Source: Opitutales bacterium (GTDB taxonomy: Bacteria > Verrucomicrobiota > Verrucomicrobiia > Opitutales > Opitutaceae). From it: a stretch of 64,000 bases of DNA. The stretch lies in assembly GCA_018700525.1 (NCBI GenBank), contig JABITN010000157.1, forward strand, positions 1-64,000. Direction: 5' to 3'. Below the pieces are notes generated by a model. It was not told where the DNA came from. It searched no databases and saw only the letters and a program-made list of their open reading frames with translations. The translations under genes and the position numbers were made by a program. Numbering within the stretch: the first letter of the stretch is position 1; the number at the start of each line of letters is the position of its first letter. This document shows positions 56,715-64,000 of the stretch, piece by piece.

Positions 56715-57332
56715 ATGATCGCATCTAGCAAAGTTACCGAAAAAGCCGAAAACCGTTGGACGCTCATCGTCAAACGCTTTCGAAGTGCATGCGTCCTTTA
56801 CCGAGAAGGCTGCAACATCGCATCGCGACGCATCATAGAAGACGAACTACCCGAATTGATTCGCGCCTGGATAAAACTGCTCCCCGCCGTGCTCAAAGAA
56901 GACGCGAAAGCCGATTTGCGAGACATGTTCACCCGAGAACAATCCATCGTCGATCAAGGCCTCAAACTCCAAGGGATTTTTAAAGAGACTTTAATAAAGA
57001 ACGTCATTCCCCAAGTTGAAGAACAAGTGGCCGCGAAATACCGCACGCTTTATCTTCAAGAACAACAGGAACGAAAAACCCGTCGTGCAGACGAGGCCCA
57101 GGAGGCCTTGAATCCTACTACCTTTCAAACGCGTCCACAAGCCTTCGGACGATCGCGCAAGCGAATCCCTCTAGACGACGTGCAAAACATGATCGACGCC
57201 GTCCATGAACAAAAATCCGAAAGCGAGGAAATTGCCGACTCGATCCTATCCCTCGACGAAATCGTCAATACTCTAACCCAAGCCAATATCACCCCCCTTC
57301 TCACTCAGGAGAAAGCCATCACAATCCAATAA
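56715..57332 (+). CDS. coiled-coil protein of unknown function
   Basis: A 205-residue protein rich in Lys, Glu and Arg that I do not recognise. Residues 1-100 are helical (VKRFRSACVLYREGCNIASRR, LPELIRAWIKLLPAVL), residues 100-130 form a likely coiled coil (VEEQVAAKYRTLYLQEQQERKTRRADEAQ), and the rest is a low-complexity linker and a final helix (DSILSLDEIVNTLTQ). No signal or membrane segment. The actin-like gene follows 20 bp later on the same strand, so it may be a filament partner (inference). Confidence 0.75.
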   Translation: MIASSKVTEKAENRWTLIVKRFRSACVLYREGCNIASRRIIEDELPELIRAWIKLLPAVLKEDAKADLRDMFTREQSIVDQGLKLQGIFKETLIKNVIPQVEEQVAAKYRTLYLQEQQERKTRRADEAQEALNPTTFQTRPQAFGRSRKRIPLDDVQNMIDAVHEQKSESEEIADSILSLDEIVNTLTQANITPLLTQEKAITIQ

Positions 57333-57352
57333 CAAAACAATATCCTGTAAAT

Positions 57353-57997
57353 ATGGCGACAGACACCCCAACTCAATCACTAGACTCAAAGCCATCAGGC
57401 GTCGCAACCGCGGAACTCGAGAAGCCCAACACCCTTCAAAACCAAACGAAGGTAATAGACAAAGTGCTGCTCGTAGGCCTCGACCTAGGAACCAACACCA
57501 CTTGCCTTGAATTCGCGAACGTCGAAAATTCTGAAACCGAGCTATCGGAACTAATCCCGTCGCTTGTCGGCTACGCTCGCAGCGGAATCCTCCCAGGCGT
57601 CACTCCCGGCAAAGAAACCACTCTCTTCGGAACTGACGCTCTCAAATACAAACTTCACCTTAAGCTCGTCCAGCCGCTCAAAGACGGCATCATCGAAGAC
57701 ATGGACGCCGTGCGAGATTACCTCGTGCATCTGAAAGCCAAAACCAACAGCGACGAAAACACCGAAATTCGGTCGGTTATCGTCAAAGCCGATCCCGACA
57801 AAATTTCAAATCTCCTCCAAAATATCATCATGACCGGAGGTGGCGGTATGATTTCAGGCATTAACCAAGCACTAGAGGATCTACTTGCCGCAGAGGGATT
57901 CGAAGGCTGCAAGGTAGCCTTCGTAGGAGAAACCTTCAAGACGTGTGTAGCCACTGGAGCTTTGGTCGCGGCTCGCCAAGCGGGCGACCGTCAATGA
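57353..57997 (+). CDS. actin-like (MamK/MreB-type) protein lacking its centre
   Basis: The N-terminal half shows the phosphate-1 loop of bacterial actins (KVLLVGLDLGTNTTCLEFAN, about 38-58) and LKDGIIEDMDAVRDYLVHLK. The C-terminal part shows the late nucleotide-binding segment LLQNIIMTGGGGMISGINQAL and FKTCVATGALVAAR. The middle is gone: after EIRSVIV the chain goes straight to KADPDKISNLLQ, so the phosphate-2 loop and connecting domain seen in full-length homologues are missing. Total length is 214 residues against roughly 330-350 for the family. The frame is intact. It is likely a deletion derivative that cannot hydrolyse ATP normally, or a pseudogene with an intact frame. Confidence 0.78.
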   Translation: MATDTPTQSLDSKPSGVATAELEKPNTLQNQTKVIDKVLLVGLDLGTNTTCLEFANVENSETELSELIPSLVGYARSGILPGVTPGKETTLFGTDALKYKLHLKLVQPLKDGIIEDMDAVRDYLVHLKAKTNSDENTEIRSVIVKADPDKISNLLQNIIMTGGGGMISGINQALEDLLAAEGFEGCKVAFVGETFKTCVATGALVAARQAGDRQ

Positions 57998-58078
57998 CAA
58001 ACCCTTTTGAGATAGGATAGCAACGGTCTAGGGGTAGACCGCACAAATAGCCACGTTTTGTGGTGCAAGAATAGGATG

Positions 58079-58113
58079 GCGGGCTCTGGATTAACCGGAG
58101 CCCGTCTTTTTTT
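58079..58113 (+). terminator. Rho-independent terminator
   Basis: A stem built from GCGGGCTCTGG and CCGGAGCCCGT around a short ATTAA-type loop is followed by eight T residues. It lies about 80 bp after the actin-like gene. Two smaller hairpins precede it (58024-58039, GGTCTA/TAGACC; and CCAC/GTGG near 58051-58063). Confidence 0.85.
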
Positions 58114-58326
58114 GCGTTAAATAGCCCCATAAATAACCGCCTCGCTAGGCACTCCTCTGAAGAAACACGAAGGACACTCTTTGATAGCGCAGTCGCCTAA
58201 GTTCTTAGCCGAAGCAGCTCTCCCTTCGCGGGAAATACTCCCGCCCCATTAAGTTTCTCTGCAATTACCGCTTAAGAAAAACACACCGCAACCGTAATTC
58301 AAGGAAGCAACAAAAAGTTCAAAAAC

Positions 58327-58962
58327 ATGAAAAGCGTCGTAATTATAGAAGATCAAACTGCAGTCCGGGAAATGGTTTCCGAGTTCATCTCCATGCTACC
58401 AGGCTACGAAGTTGTAGGTGCGTTCGGAAACGGCGAAGAAGGACTGCAAGGATGCATTAAGCTAAAACCGGAAATCGTCATTCTCGATGTCGGCCTTCCA
58501 AGACTCAGCGGCACTGAAGTCCTTCGCGGACTTACCTTGCACGTTCCGGGCGTTAGAGTCCTCGTTTTCTCAGGGGAAGCGAGTTCTGCAAACATCCGCG
58601 AACTGCTATCCGCAGGAGCTCAAGGACACGTCGATAAGATGGACGGATTCGACGAGTTTAAGAAAGCCCTCGACATCATCTCTGGTGGCGGAACATTCAT
58701 CGGCCCGAAAATGGCCAGTATGATGCGCTCTCTCATCCTCAACCCGGATTCCAGTTCTAGCGAAATCCCTCTCTCTGATAGAGAGAAGCAAATCCTTCAA
58801 CTCGTCGCGGAGAGTTATTCAACCAAGGAAGTTGCTGCTCGCCTCAATATCTCGGTTCGCACGGTGGACAACCATCGAACTAACATCATGAGGAAGCTCA
58901 ATCTCCACGATGTCGCAGCGCTCACGCGCTATGCTATCAAAAACGAGCTCATCTCTTTATAA
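58327..58962 (+). CDS. NarL/FixJ-family response regulator
   Basis: A transcription regulator of 211 residues. The receiver domain (about 1-120) has IIEDQ (acid pocket), the phospho-acceptor Asp in IVILDVGLPRLSGTEVL, a Ser in place of the usual Thr/Ser (VFSGEAS), and a Lys in HVDKMDGFDEF. The LuxR-type helix-turn-helix is at 150-205: LSDREKQILQLVAESYSTKEVAARLNISVRTVDNHRTNIMRKL. An AAGGAAG lies upstream. The partner may be the hybrid kinase gene that follows at 59117 on the same strand. Confidence 0.94.
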   Translation: MKSVVIIEDQTAVREMVSEFISMLPGYEVVGAFGNGEEGLQGCIKLKPEIVILDVGLPRLSGTEVLRGLTLHVPGVRVLVFSGEASSANIRELLSAGAQGHVDKMDGFDEFKKALDIISGGGTFIGPKMASMMRSLILNPDSSSSEIPLSDREKQILQLVAESYSTKEVAARLNISVRTVDNHRTNIMRKLNLHDVAALTRYAIKNELISL

Positions 58963-59048
58963 TAACTTTTTCACCTATTTCAAACAACCCGCAATACCAT
59001 TTCCCTATCTATCGCTCTCAAAAGCCTAGATAGAACACCCTTACAGGT

Positions 59049-59074
59049 CGCTTCGCGAGCATTCTCGCGAAGCG
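59049..59074. promoter_or_regulatory. perfect 11-bp inverted repeat before the hybrid kinase gene
   Basis: CGCTTCGCGAG (59049-59059) and its exact complement CTCGCGAAGCG (59064-59074) are separated by a 4-nt loop. No T-tract follows on either side, so it is not a classic terminator. It lies 43 bp before the ATG of the kinase gene and could be an attenuator, an operator or a stability hairpin. Confidence 0.6.
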
Positions 59075-59116
59075 GCTTCTGGCTGAAAGGAATCAGCCTT
59101 TTCAGAAACATCTCCC

Positions 59117-61570
59117 ATGGATGGCAATAAACCAGAATGCTCTAGTGACCTCAAAGCTACCGAGCCCCGAACTATAGGGTTAGGACTCCGTTCGCTTCCA
59201 ATTTCATCCACCTCCCTTTCTGACCAGTTTCGAAAGGGCCTTCCCGAGCGTTTACCCCCCCGCAGCGACTCTTCGCTTTCCAAACCGGCCATTCCCTTGT
59301 CCTCGCCTCCCATAGCCGATTGGAAACTCTTCGCCAATTTAAGCCTTCCGGGTGAAAATGCAGTCTACTCGCTTCATGACGGCAATGGGCGTTTTCTCGA
59401 AGCTACCGACGGTTGCCAACGATTGTGGAAAGCCTCTAACGAAGAAATCCAAGGACAAGATATCGCGGATTTCCTCCTACCCAGAACCTCTCTACTGAAT
59501 TGGCTTCTCGCCATCGACACCGATTCTCAACGCTCGACGTTTTCGGCGACCGCCCTCTTGAAGGGCCAAACATACCTGCCAGTCGAATTGAAACGCATTC
59601 CGCTCTTCATCAGCCCAGATCCCAAGCAATCACGCATCGTTCTCAAGAGTGTCGTGGCCGAAGCTACTTTGCCCCAACCTTTACCTGAAGCGCTCACACT
59701 GGTTTCCGTTCACTCGCATGACGGAACTTTCACCGAAGCCAACGCCTCTTGGATTCATTGCCTAGGGTTCCTCCAAAAGGAAATGCTAGGTCGGAATTTG
59801 GCCGATTTCGCCCATCCGCTCGATCGACTAGCAGCGAAACAATTTCTTGCCGAACTCAACGCAATCGACTCCTCCAGTCGGTGCCTACTTCGATTCGTCG
59901 ATAGCCTAGGTCGGCAAAAATCACTCCTTATCGAAGGAAACCGGATCCCTGGCGGCAATTACCTTTCGCTCAACGCGAAAGACATGACCCTCGATCGCGA
60001 AAACCCCGGTTCCAATCTCCTGAAATTCGGCGTCGAACTCGTGAGAGAAAGTATTGTAATGCTTTCTAAGAGTCCATCTGGATTTCCTATTTGCTACGCT
60101 AATCGAGCTTTCGAAATCCTGACCGGGTTCACAGTTTCCCATGTATCCGGACAAGAACTATCCTGCCTAAATGGCTCGAAGACCGACCCAGAATCAATAC
60201 TTAATATCAATTCCGCTCTCTATGATAATCGGGCAGTTTCAATCGAACTGCTACTCTACCGTAAAAACGGCGACCCCTTTTGGTGCAAAGCAAATTTCTT
60301 CCCACTTCGCGACTCTACCGGCAAAACTCACTACTTCGCCGCCGTAATCGAAGACGTCACTCACGAAAGGGAATTAGCCAACGAGCTTGAAAAGAGAAAC
60401 CGTGAATTAAGCCAGACTCTCGCCACCCTTGAAGAGACCCAGAACACAGTCATCCAACAAGAGAACCTCCGTGCTCTCGGCCAAATGGCGAGCGGCATCG
60501 CTCACGACTTCAACAACCTGCTCACACCCATCCTCGGGTTTTCCGAATTGCTGCTCAACATGCCAGCGGAATCCCGCGACAACGATAAGCTCGAATCTTT
60601 CCTCAAAAAGATTCAAGTAGCCGCTCAAGACGGTGCCGCCGTTGTCAGTCGCCTTCGCGAATTCTACCAGGCCCACAATGATGAAGACGAAATCTTTTCC
60701 GTCATCAATCCGGAAATCCTTCTCGGCCAATTAAAAGACCTGACCGAGCATCGCTGGAAAATTCAAGCCGAAGGACGCGGAGCCAATATCCGCTTCGAGA
60801 CCGACATCCGGACTGCTCGCTGTATTCGCGGCAACGAATCCGAACTGCGCCAATCGCTCGCCAACCTCGTAATCAACGCTGTCGATGCAATTAAAACCGG
60901 GGGAACCATCACGGTATCGGTCAAAGACCTGAAAGATCGCGTCAGTATCGAAGTAAAAGATACCGGCGAAGGGATGCCTGATAATATTCAGGACAAGTGC
61001 CTCGACGCATTCTATACGACCAAAGGCCAACTGGGAACCGGCCTAGGACTCTCCATCGTATCCGGAATCGTCGAGCGGCACGGTGGTGAAATCACGATCG
61101 ACTCGAAAGTAGGCGAAGGAACGGTCATCACAATGAACTTTCCCGCGGTCGAAGCCGATTTTACCAAAGAAACGCTCACTCCCCTTCCTGCTGAACTAGC
61201 GCCGCTTCACATCATGCTCATAGATGACGAAGCTATTCTACTCGAAGTCATTTCCGAATTGCTAGGGTCCGGCGGACATATCGTCAGTTGCTTTACGGAC
61301 CCAGAGCTGGCGATAAAAGATTTTTCGCACAAATCCTACGACCTAGTGATCACGGACCGAGCTATGCCCAGCATGAGTGGCGATCAACTAGCTGCCAAGA
61401 TCAAAGCTCTAAAACCTGACGTCACGGTTTACCTAATGACCGGATTTGGCGATTTTATAGAAGGAACCGGCGAAAACCCAGACAACATTGATGCGGTACT
61501 CAACAAGCCAGTCCCTCTCGATACTCTCAATCGCAAGCTTGCCGAAATGATCTCGAGCAAGACCGCCTAA
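59117..61570 (+). CDS. multi-PAS hybrid histidine kinase with C-terminal receiver
   Basis: An 817-residue soluble sensor kinase. Three PAS-like domains are seen: about 80-190, 195-300 and 305-430. The third follows the LOV pattern (GQELSCLNG, then IELLLYRKNGDPFW and YFAAVIEDVT), but the photoactive Cys position is Leu348, with a Cys two residues later. The kinase core has the His box MASGIAHDFNNLLTPIL near 457-475, an N box LANLVINAVDAI, and ATPase boxes DTGEGMPDNI and GTGLGLSIVSGIVERHGG. A receiver domain (about 695-810) has DDE, the Asp in LVITDRAMPSMSG, and a Lys in LNKPVPL. It follows the NarL-type regulator. Confidence 0.93.
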   Translation: MDGNKPECSSDLKATEPRTIGLGLRSLPISSTSLSDQFRKGLPERLPPRSDSSLSKPAIPLSSPPIADWKLFANLSLPGENAVYSLHDGNGRFLEATDGCQRLWKASNEEIQGQDIADFLLPRTSLLNWLLAIDTDSQRSTFSATALLKGQTYLPVELKRIPLFISPDPKQSRIVLKSVVAEATLPQPLPEALTLVSVHSHDGTFTEANASWIHCLGFLQKEMLGRNLADFAHPLDRLAAKQFLAELNAIDSSSRCLLRFVDSLGRQKSLLIEGNRIPGGNYLSLNAKDMTLDRENPGSNLLKFGVELVRESIVMLSKSPSGFPICYANRAFEILTGFTVSHVSGQELSCLNGSKTDPESILNINSALYDNRAVSIELLLYRKNGDPFWCKANFFPLRDSTGKTHYFAAVIEDVTHERELANELEKRNRELSQTLATLEETQNTVIQQENLRALGQMASGIAHDFNNLLTPILGFSELLLNMPAESRDNDKLESFLKKIQVAAQDGAAVVSRLREFYQAHNDEDEIFSVINPEILLGQLKDLTEHRWKIQAEGRGANIRFETDIRTARCIRGNESELRQSLANLVINAVDAIKTGGTITVSVKDLKDRVSIEVKDTGEGMPDNIQDKCLDAFYTTKGQLGTGLGLSIVSGIVERHGGEITIDSKVGEGTVITMNFPAVEADFTKETLTPLPAELAPLHIMLIDDEAILLEVISELLGSGGHIVSCFTDPELAIKDFSHKSYDLVITDRAMPSMSGDQLAAKIKALKPDVTVYLMTGFGDFIEGTGENPDNIDAVLNKPVPLDTLNRKLAEMISSKTA

Positions 61571-61589
61571 AGCTATCCAAAATATTTCC

Positions 61590-62522
61590 TTAAAGGAAAA
61601 ATCCGCGCTGCTTCTCGCTAATCAAGACTTCGCACCGCTCCATTACTTTTAGAAGATCTTCCCAGGCGCCTCGCTTGTCGCGCTTACTGTCATTGCGAAG
61701 CAAATACGACGGATGATAAGTCGGCAACACAGGAATACCTTCAAAGTCCAGCCAAGTCCCTTTGATTTCCCGCAAGCTTCGAAATGCCTCAGCACCGAGC
61801 AATCCCTTCGAAGCCGATACACCTAAAGCCACGATCAACTTAGGCTTCACTATCTCTACCTGTGCCTTCAAATAAGGAAGGCAAAATTTCATCTCCTCGA
61901 TCGTCGGCGAGCGCTTACCATCGCCAGTCGGCGAAAGCGAACGCCAATTCATGATATTGCTAAGATAGACTTGCTCGCGATCGAACCCCATCGCCTTGAT
62001 CATTTTGGTAAGCAACTGACCAGCATCGCCGACGAACGGCTCTCCCTTCTGCTCTTCCTCTTCTCCAGGACCTTCCCCGCAAAAAAAGATATCAGCATCC
62101 AAATCCCCAAAGCCAAAAGCGACCTGGGCCCGCTCAGGAGAGTGCTTAATGCAAACAGGACATTCAAAGACCTGACTCTTCAAGGCTTCCCAGCGTGTAC
62201 GCTTATCGCCTTCAGGCAACGTAACAACCGGAGGTGTGCGAAATGGCGACGTGCTCAAAAGCGATTTATGCGTCGTCGGAACGACCGGATCATCCTTCAA
62301 GATTTGATCGAACTCCTCGGGAGATGCAGAACGGATCCTATCCGGAATCGCAGCCAACGCTCTAGCCGCCTCTTCCTTGGGATCGATTGCCGGCGAAGCG
62401 TTCACGCTAGCCAAGGACGCCTGAAGCCCGCGCATTGCTTCGTCGGATACATAGACATGATCCGTGCCTCCTTTGCGAAGGGCCTTCAATTCGTCAATAA
62501 CGGCATTCAGAGATTCTTTCAT
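61590..62522 (-). CDS. uracil-DNA glycosylase family 4-like protein
   Basis: Likely removes uracil from DNA in base-excision repair. The 310-residue protein has an N-terminal extension of about 120 residues, then the family core: CPVCIKHSPERAQVAFGFGD, motif GEGPGEEEEQKGEPFVGDAGQLL, YLSNIMNWRSLSPTGD, FCLPYLKAQ and the C-terminal HPSYLLRN. Family 4 enzymes use four Cys for a 4Fe-4S cluster, the third in a KCRPP-type motif; here that position reads NWRSLS, without Cys. An extra Cys stands in FFCGEGPG. So the cluster may use a different ligand set or be absent. Riboflavin synthase is directly upstream. Confidence 0.85.
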   Translation of the reverse strand: MKESLNAVIDELKALRKGGTDHVYVSDEAMRGLQASLASVNASPAIDPKEEAARALAAIPDRIRSASPEEFDQILKDDPVVPTTHKSLLSTSPFRTPPVVTLPEGDKRTRWEALKSQVFECPVCIKHSPERAQVAFGFGDLDADIFFCGEGPGEEEEQKGEPFVGDAGQLLTKMIKAMGFDREQVYLSNIMNWRSLSPTGDGKRSPTIEEMKFCLPYLKAQVEIVKPKLIVALGVSASKGLLGAEAFRSLREIKGTWLDFEGIPVLPTYHPSYLLRNDSKRDKRGAWEDLLKVMERCEVLISEKQRGFFL

Positions 62523-63119
62523 CTAGCGATCTTGGTGGGCCAAGATATTTTCCGTGTACTTCGCGAGCAAATCGAATTCCATATTAACTGAATCCCCCGG
62601 AGATCGCTCTCCAAGCGTGGTCACCGCCAACGTGTGCGGAATCAACCAAATCGACAATACTAGTCCTTCGACTTCCGCTACCGTCAGCGAAATTCCATCG
62701 ATTGCCACGCAGCCTTTGTAAACCAAGTAACGGGCAAACGCCTCAGGCGCCTTAATTCGCAACAGCACGTCAGCACCCTTGCTTTGCAGCTCCAAAATCT
62801 CGCCCTCACCGTCTACATGACCTGTCAAAAAGTGTCCCCCAACTCGGCCGTCAAACCGCAAGCTCCGCTCCAGGTTAACGCTCGATCCGAAATTGACATT
62901 CTTCAAGTTCGTCACTCGACGCGTCTCCTCCAGAACATCGAACTCGACCCCGAACGGGTAAATCGAAACTGCCGACAAACAACATCCATTCACAGCGATG
63001 CTGTCGCCTAATTTAACGCCTTCCGGCACGATATGGGCTTTCACTTTCAAACGCCAACCCTCAGCTTCCCGATGAAAGCTCAGCACTTCTCCCTTTTCTT
63101 CAACTAAACCTGTGAACAT
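62523..63119 (-). CDS. ribE: riboflavin synthase alpha chain
   Basis: Dismutates two 6,7-dimethyl-8-ribityllumazine molecules to riboflavin. From ATG 63119 (MFTGLVEEKGEVLSF) the protein has 198 residues and two lumazine-binding repeats. The first has VNGCCLSAVS and the second has KGCVAIDGISLTVAEV; GHFLTGHVDGEGE is between them. The frame is open 40 codons further upstream, but 63119 is the canonical start. No FMN riboswitch is visible before it. The gene is also named ribC in some species. It abuts the glycosylase gene without a gap. Confidence 0.95.
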   Translation of the reverse strand: MFTGLVEEKGEVLSFHREAEGWRLKVKAHIVPEGVKLGDSIAVNGCCLSAVSIYPFGVEFDVLEETRRVTNLKNVNFGSSVNLERSLRFDGRVGGHFLTGHVDGEGEILELQSKGADVLLRIKAPEAFARYLVYKGCVAIDGISLTVAEVEGLVLSIWLIPHTLAVTTLGERSPGDSVNMEFDLLAKYTENILAHQDR

Positions 63120-63248
63120 TTCGGGAGAGTTAACCGCATAGTTCCGCAGAAGCGCAATGGATTTTATTTCGCGTTTGAAAACATAAAGAGCCGAGCTAGA
63201 AACATTCGCTCCAGCATCGGCTCCAAAATCGATTTTCATCGAATCCGA

Positions 63249-64000
63249 CTAAACCTTAACCGGCACTTCAAATTCCTTGCGATAAGTACGCTTCAACCTG
63301 CCATTCGCTTGCTTGAAGCCCTTGCCTCCGACGAATTTCTCCGACTTAGGATCGAATTCGAGCTGGGTACCTTCTCGCCAAAGCTCCTTGGAAAGATCAA
63401 TGTTCCAATCACCTAGCTGCGCGTCGTAGCGATCATAAGCTTCCTTGAGAACCTCGTCTTTCGCGGCAACCTTAGACATCGCTTTTTCGCTGACTTCCTT
63501 TCCTTGAAGGTAAGAAATATTGCCCAAGTGCGCCAAGCAACTCGACTTGTAGGAGCTCTCCAGATGAGCCGCGACGTCGCTTTCCTTCCGGCTGTTAATC
63601 GCTCGGATAAACGCGGGGAAATGATCGAAACCGCCATCGCCTTTGAAAGCCTTCATCTTCTTGCCCCTGTTGTCATAAACAATGCCGCCACCGCGACCTC
63701 CACGAAATTCACCATCTTCGCATGTGACGATAACGCCAACACGGCTGCCCTTGAAATTCGGCGCGTTGTTCAACTCGCGGTTCACCCACAAGTTACGCGT
63801 TTCGAAAAGCACCGGTACGCCTCCCCAATCGAATTGAGAAATGCACATGTTCGGAGTGTCTCCGCCATCATTCCATCCAAAGCGACCGCCGATAGACGAC
63901 ACTTTCATCGGATGGTCAGGATCGCCGAGGACCCAACGCAAAAGATCCAGCTCGTGCGGACCTTGATTGCCCATATCGCCGTTGCCGGTATTGAAATCCC
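63249..64000 (-). CDS. Gfo/Idh/MocA-family oxidoreductase (5' end outside window)
   Basis: Only the C-terminal ~250 residues are in the window; the start lies beyond the right edge. Visible blocks are NTGNGDMGNQGPHELDLLRW, PNMCISQFDWGGVPVLFETR and HLGNISYLQGKEVSEK, typical of the secreted, NAD(P)-dependent sugar or inositol dehydrogenase-like proteins common in PVC bacteria, often with a Tat signal at the missing N-terminus. The substrate is unknown. The frame stops at 63249. Confidence 0.85.
   Translation of the reverse strand, partial: DFNTGNGDMGNQGPHELDLLRWVLGDPDHPMKVSSIGGRFGWNDGGDTPNMCISQFDWGGVPVLFETRNLWVNRELNNAPNFKGSRVGVIVTCEDGEFRGGRGGGIVYDNRGKKMKAFKGDGGFDHFPAFIRAINSRKESDVAAHLESSYKSSCLAHLGNISYLQGKEVSEKAMSKVAAKDEVLKEAYDRYDAQLGDWNIDLSKELWREGTQLEFDPKSEKFVGGKGFKQANGRLKRTYRKEFEVPVKV

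Noticed and set aside
58011-58116. Riboswitch (c-di-GMP, fluoride or preQ1 type)
   Set aside because: None of the conserved core sequences I know are present, and it lies after a gene, not before one.
59041-59337. Leftward 98-codon frame over the hybrid kinase start
   Set aside because: Overlaps the 11-bp palindrome and the kinase N-terminus; Ser/Arg/Glu shadow composition.
63120-63248. FMN riboswitch upstream of riboflavin synthase
   Set aside because: The conserved RFN blocks are absent; the upstream region is short and codes in frame.

Overview
The window reads as a chromosomal segment of a marine-type Verrucomicrobiota bacterium, most likely Opitutales/Puniceicoccaceae-like (inference). 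Support: a 51-residue 'small basic protein' of the kind restricted to the PVC group, an alternative complex III (ACIII) respiratory operon, a secreted sulfatase, a T2SS cluster of PVC type, and many Glu/Lys/Ile-rich proteins with moderate GC. There are no phage genes, insertion sequences or CRISPR arrays. Coding density is high, with many 1-8 bp gene overlaps.

Layout: (1) 1-1330, rpsB running off the left edge with a tandem-repeat tail, divergent from an initiator tRNA. (2) 1536-4973, pyruvate carboxylase. (3) 4974-7822, a gene-poor stretch with a decayed reading frame and a secreted sulfatase. (4) 7949-14262, a leftward run: universal stress protein, glgC, an unknown small protein, cysN, cysD and an aminotransferase. 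(5) 14363-22118, leftward housekeeping genes: ftsH, tilS, serS, a family 9 glycosyltransferase, trmL, thrH, smpB, rpoZ. (6) 22124-24449, rightward cutA, small basic protein and a comM/yifB-type ATPase. (7) 24505-27359, leftward ndk, fabF, acpP, fabG. (8) 27634-31997, rightward pseudouridine synthase, secreted unknown, folD, a response-regulator/kinase hybrid and proC. (9) 32028-42994 (perhaps to 43228), a leftward respiratory operon: actABCDEF, a one-helix protein, a CcoN-like protein, a CcoO-like cytochrome and another cytochrome c. (10) 43410-45361, a LolCDE-type exporter pair. (11) 45504-56424, a complete leftward type II secretion operon in the order G-H-I-J-K-L-M-D-(C-like)-E-F. (12) 56715-57997, a coiled-coil protein and an actin-like protein with its centre missing. 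(13) 58327-61570, a NarL-type regulator and a PAS/kinase/receiver hybrid. (14) 61590-64000, a family 4-like uracil-DNA glycosylase, riboflavin synthase and a partial Gfo/Idh/MocA oxidoreductase.

How the genes fit together: ACIII takes electrons from quinol and passes them to cytochrome c. The operon continues into what looks like a cbb3 oxidase, but its subunit I homologue has none of the histidines that bind heme b, heme b3 and CuB; the whole 493-residue protein has only two histidines. With two heme c proteins next to it, this module looks like an electron-transfer or scaffold extension of ACIII rather than an oxygen reductase. It is the most interesting feature here. Other points worth checking are the centre-deleted actin-like protein, a LOV-like PAS domain without its photoactive cysteine, a uracil glycosylase lacking one expected Fe-S cysteine, an initiator tRNA with an altered 3GC motif, and the head-to-head rpoZ/cutA starts.
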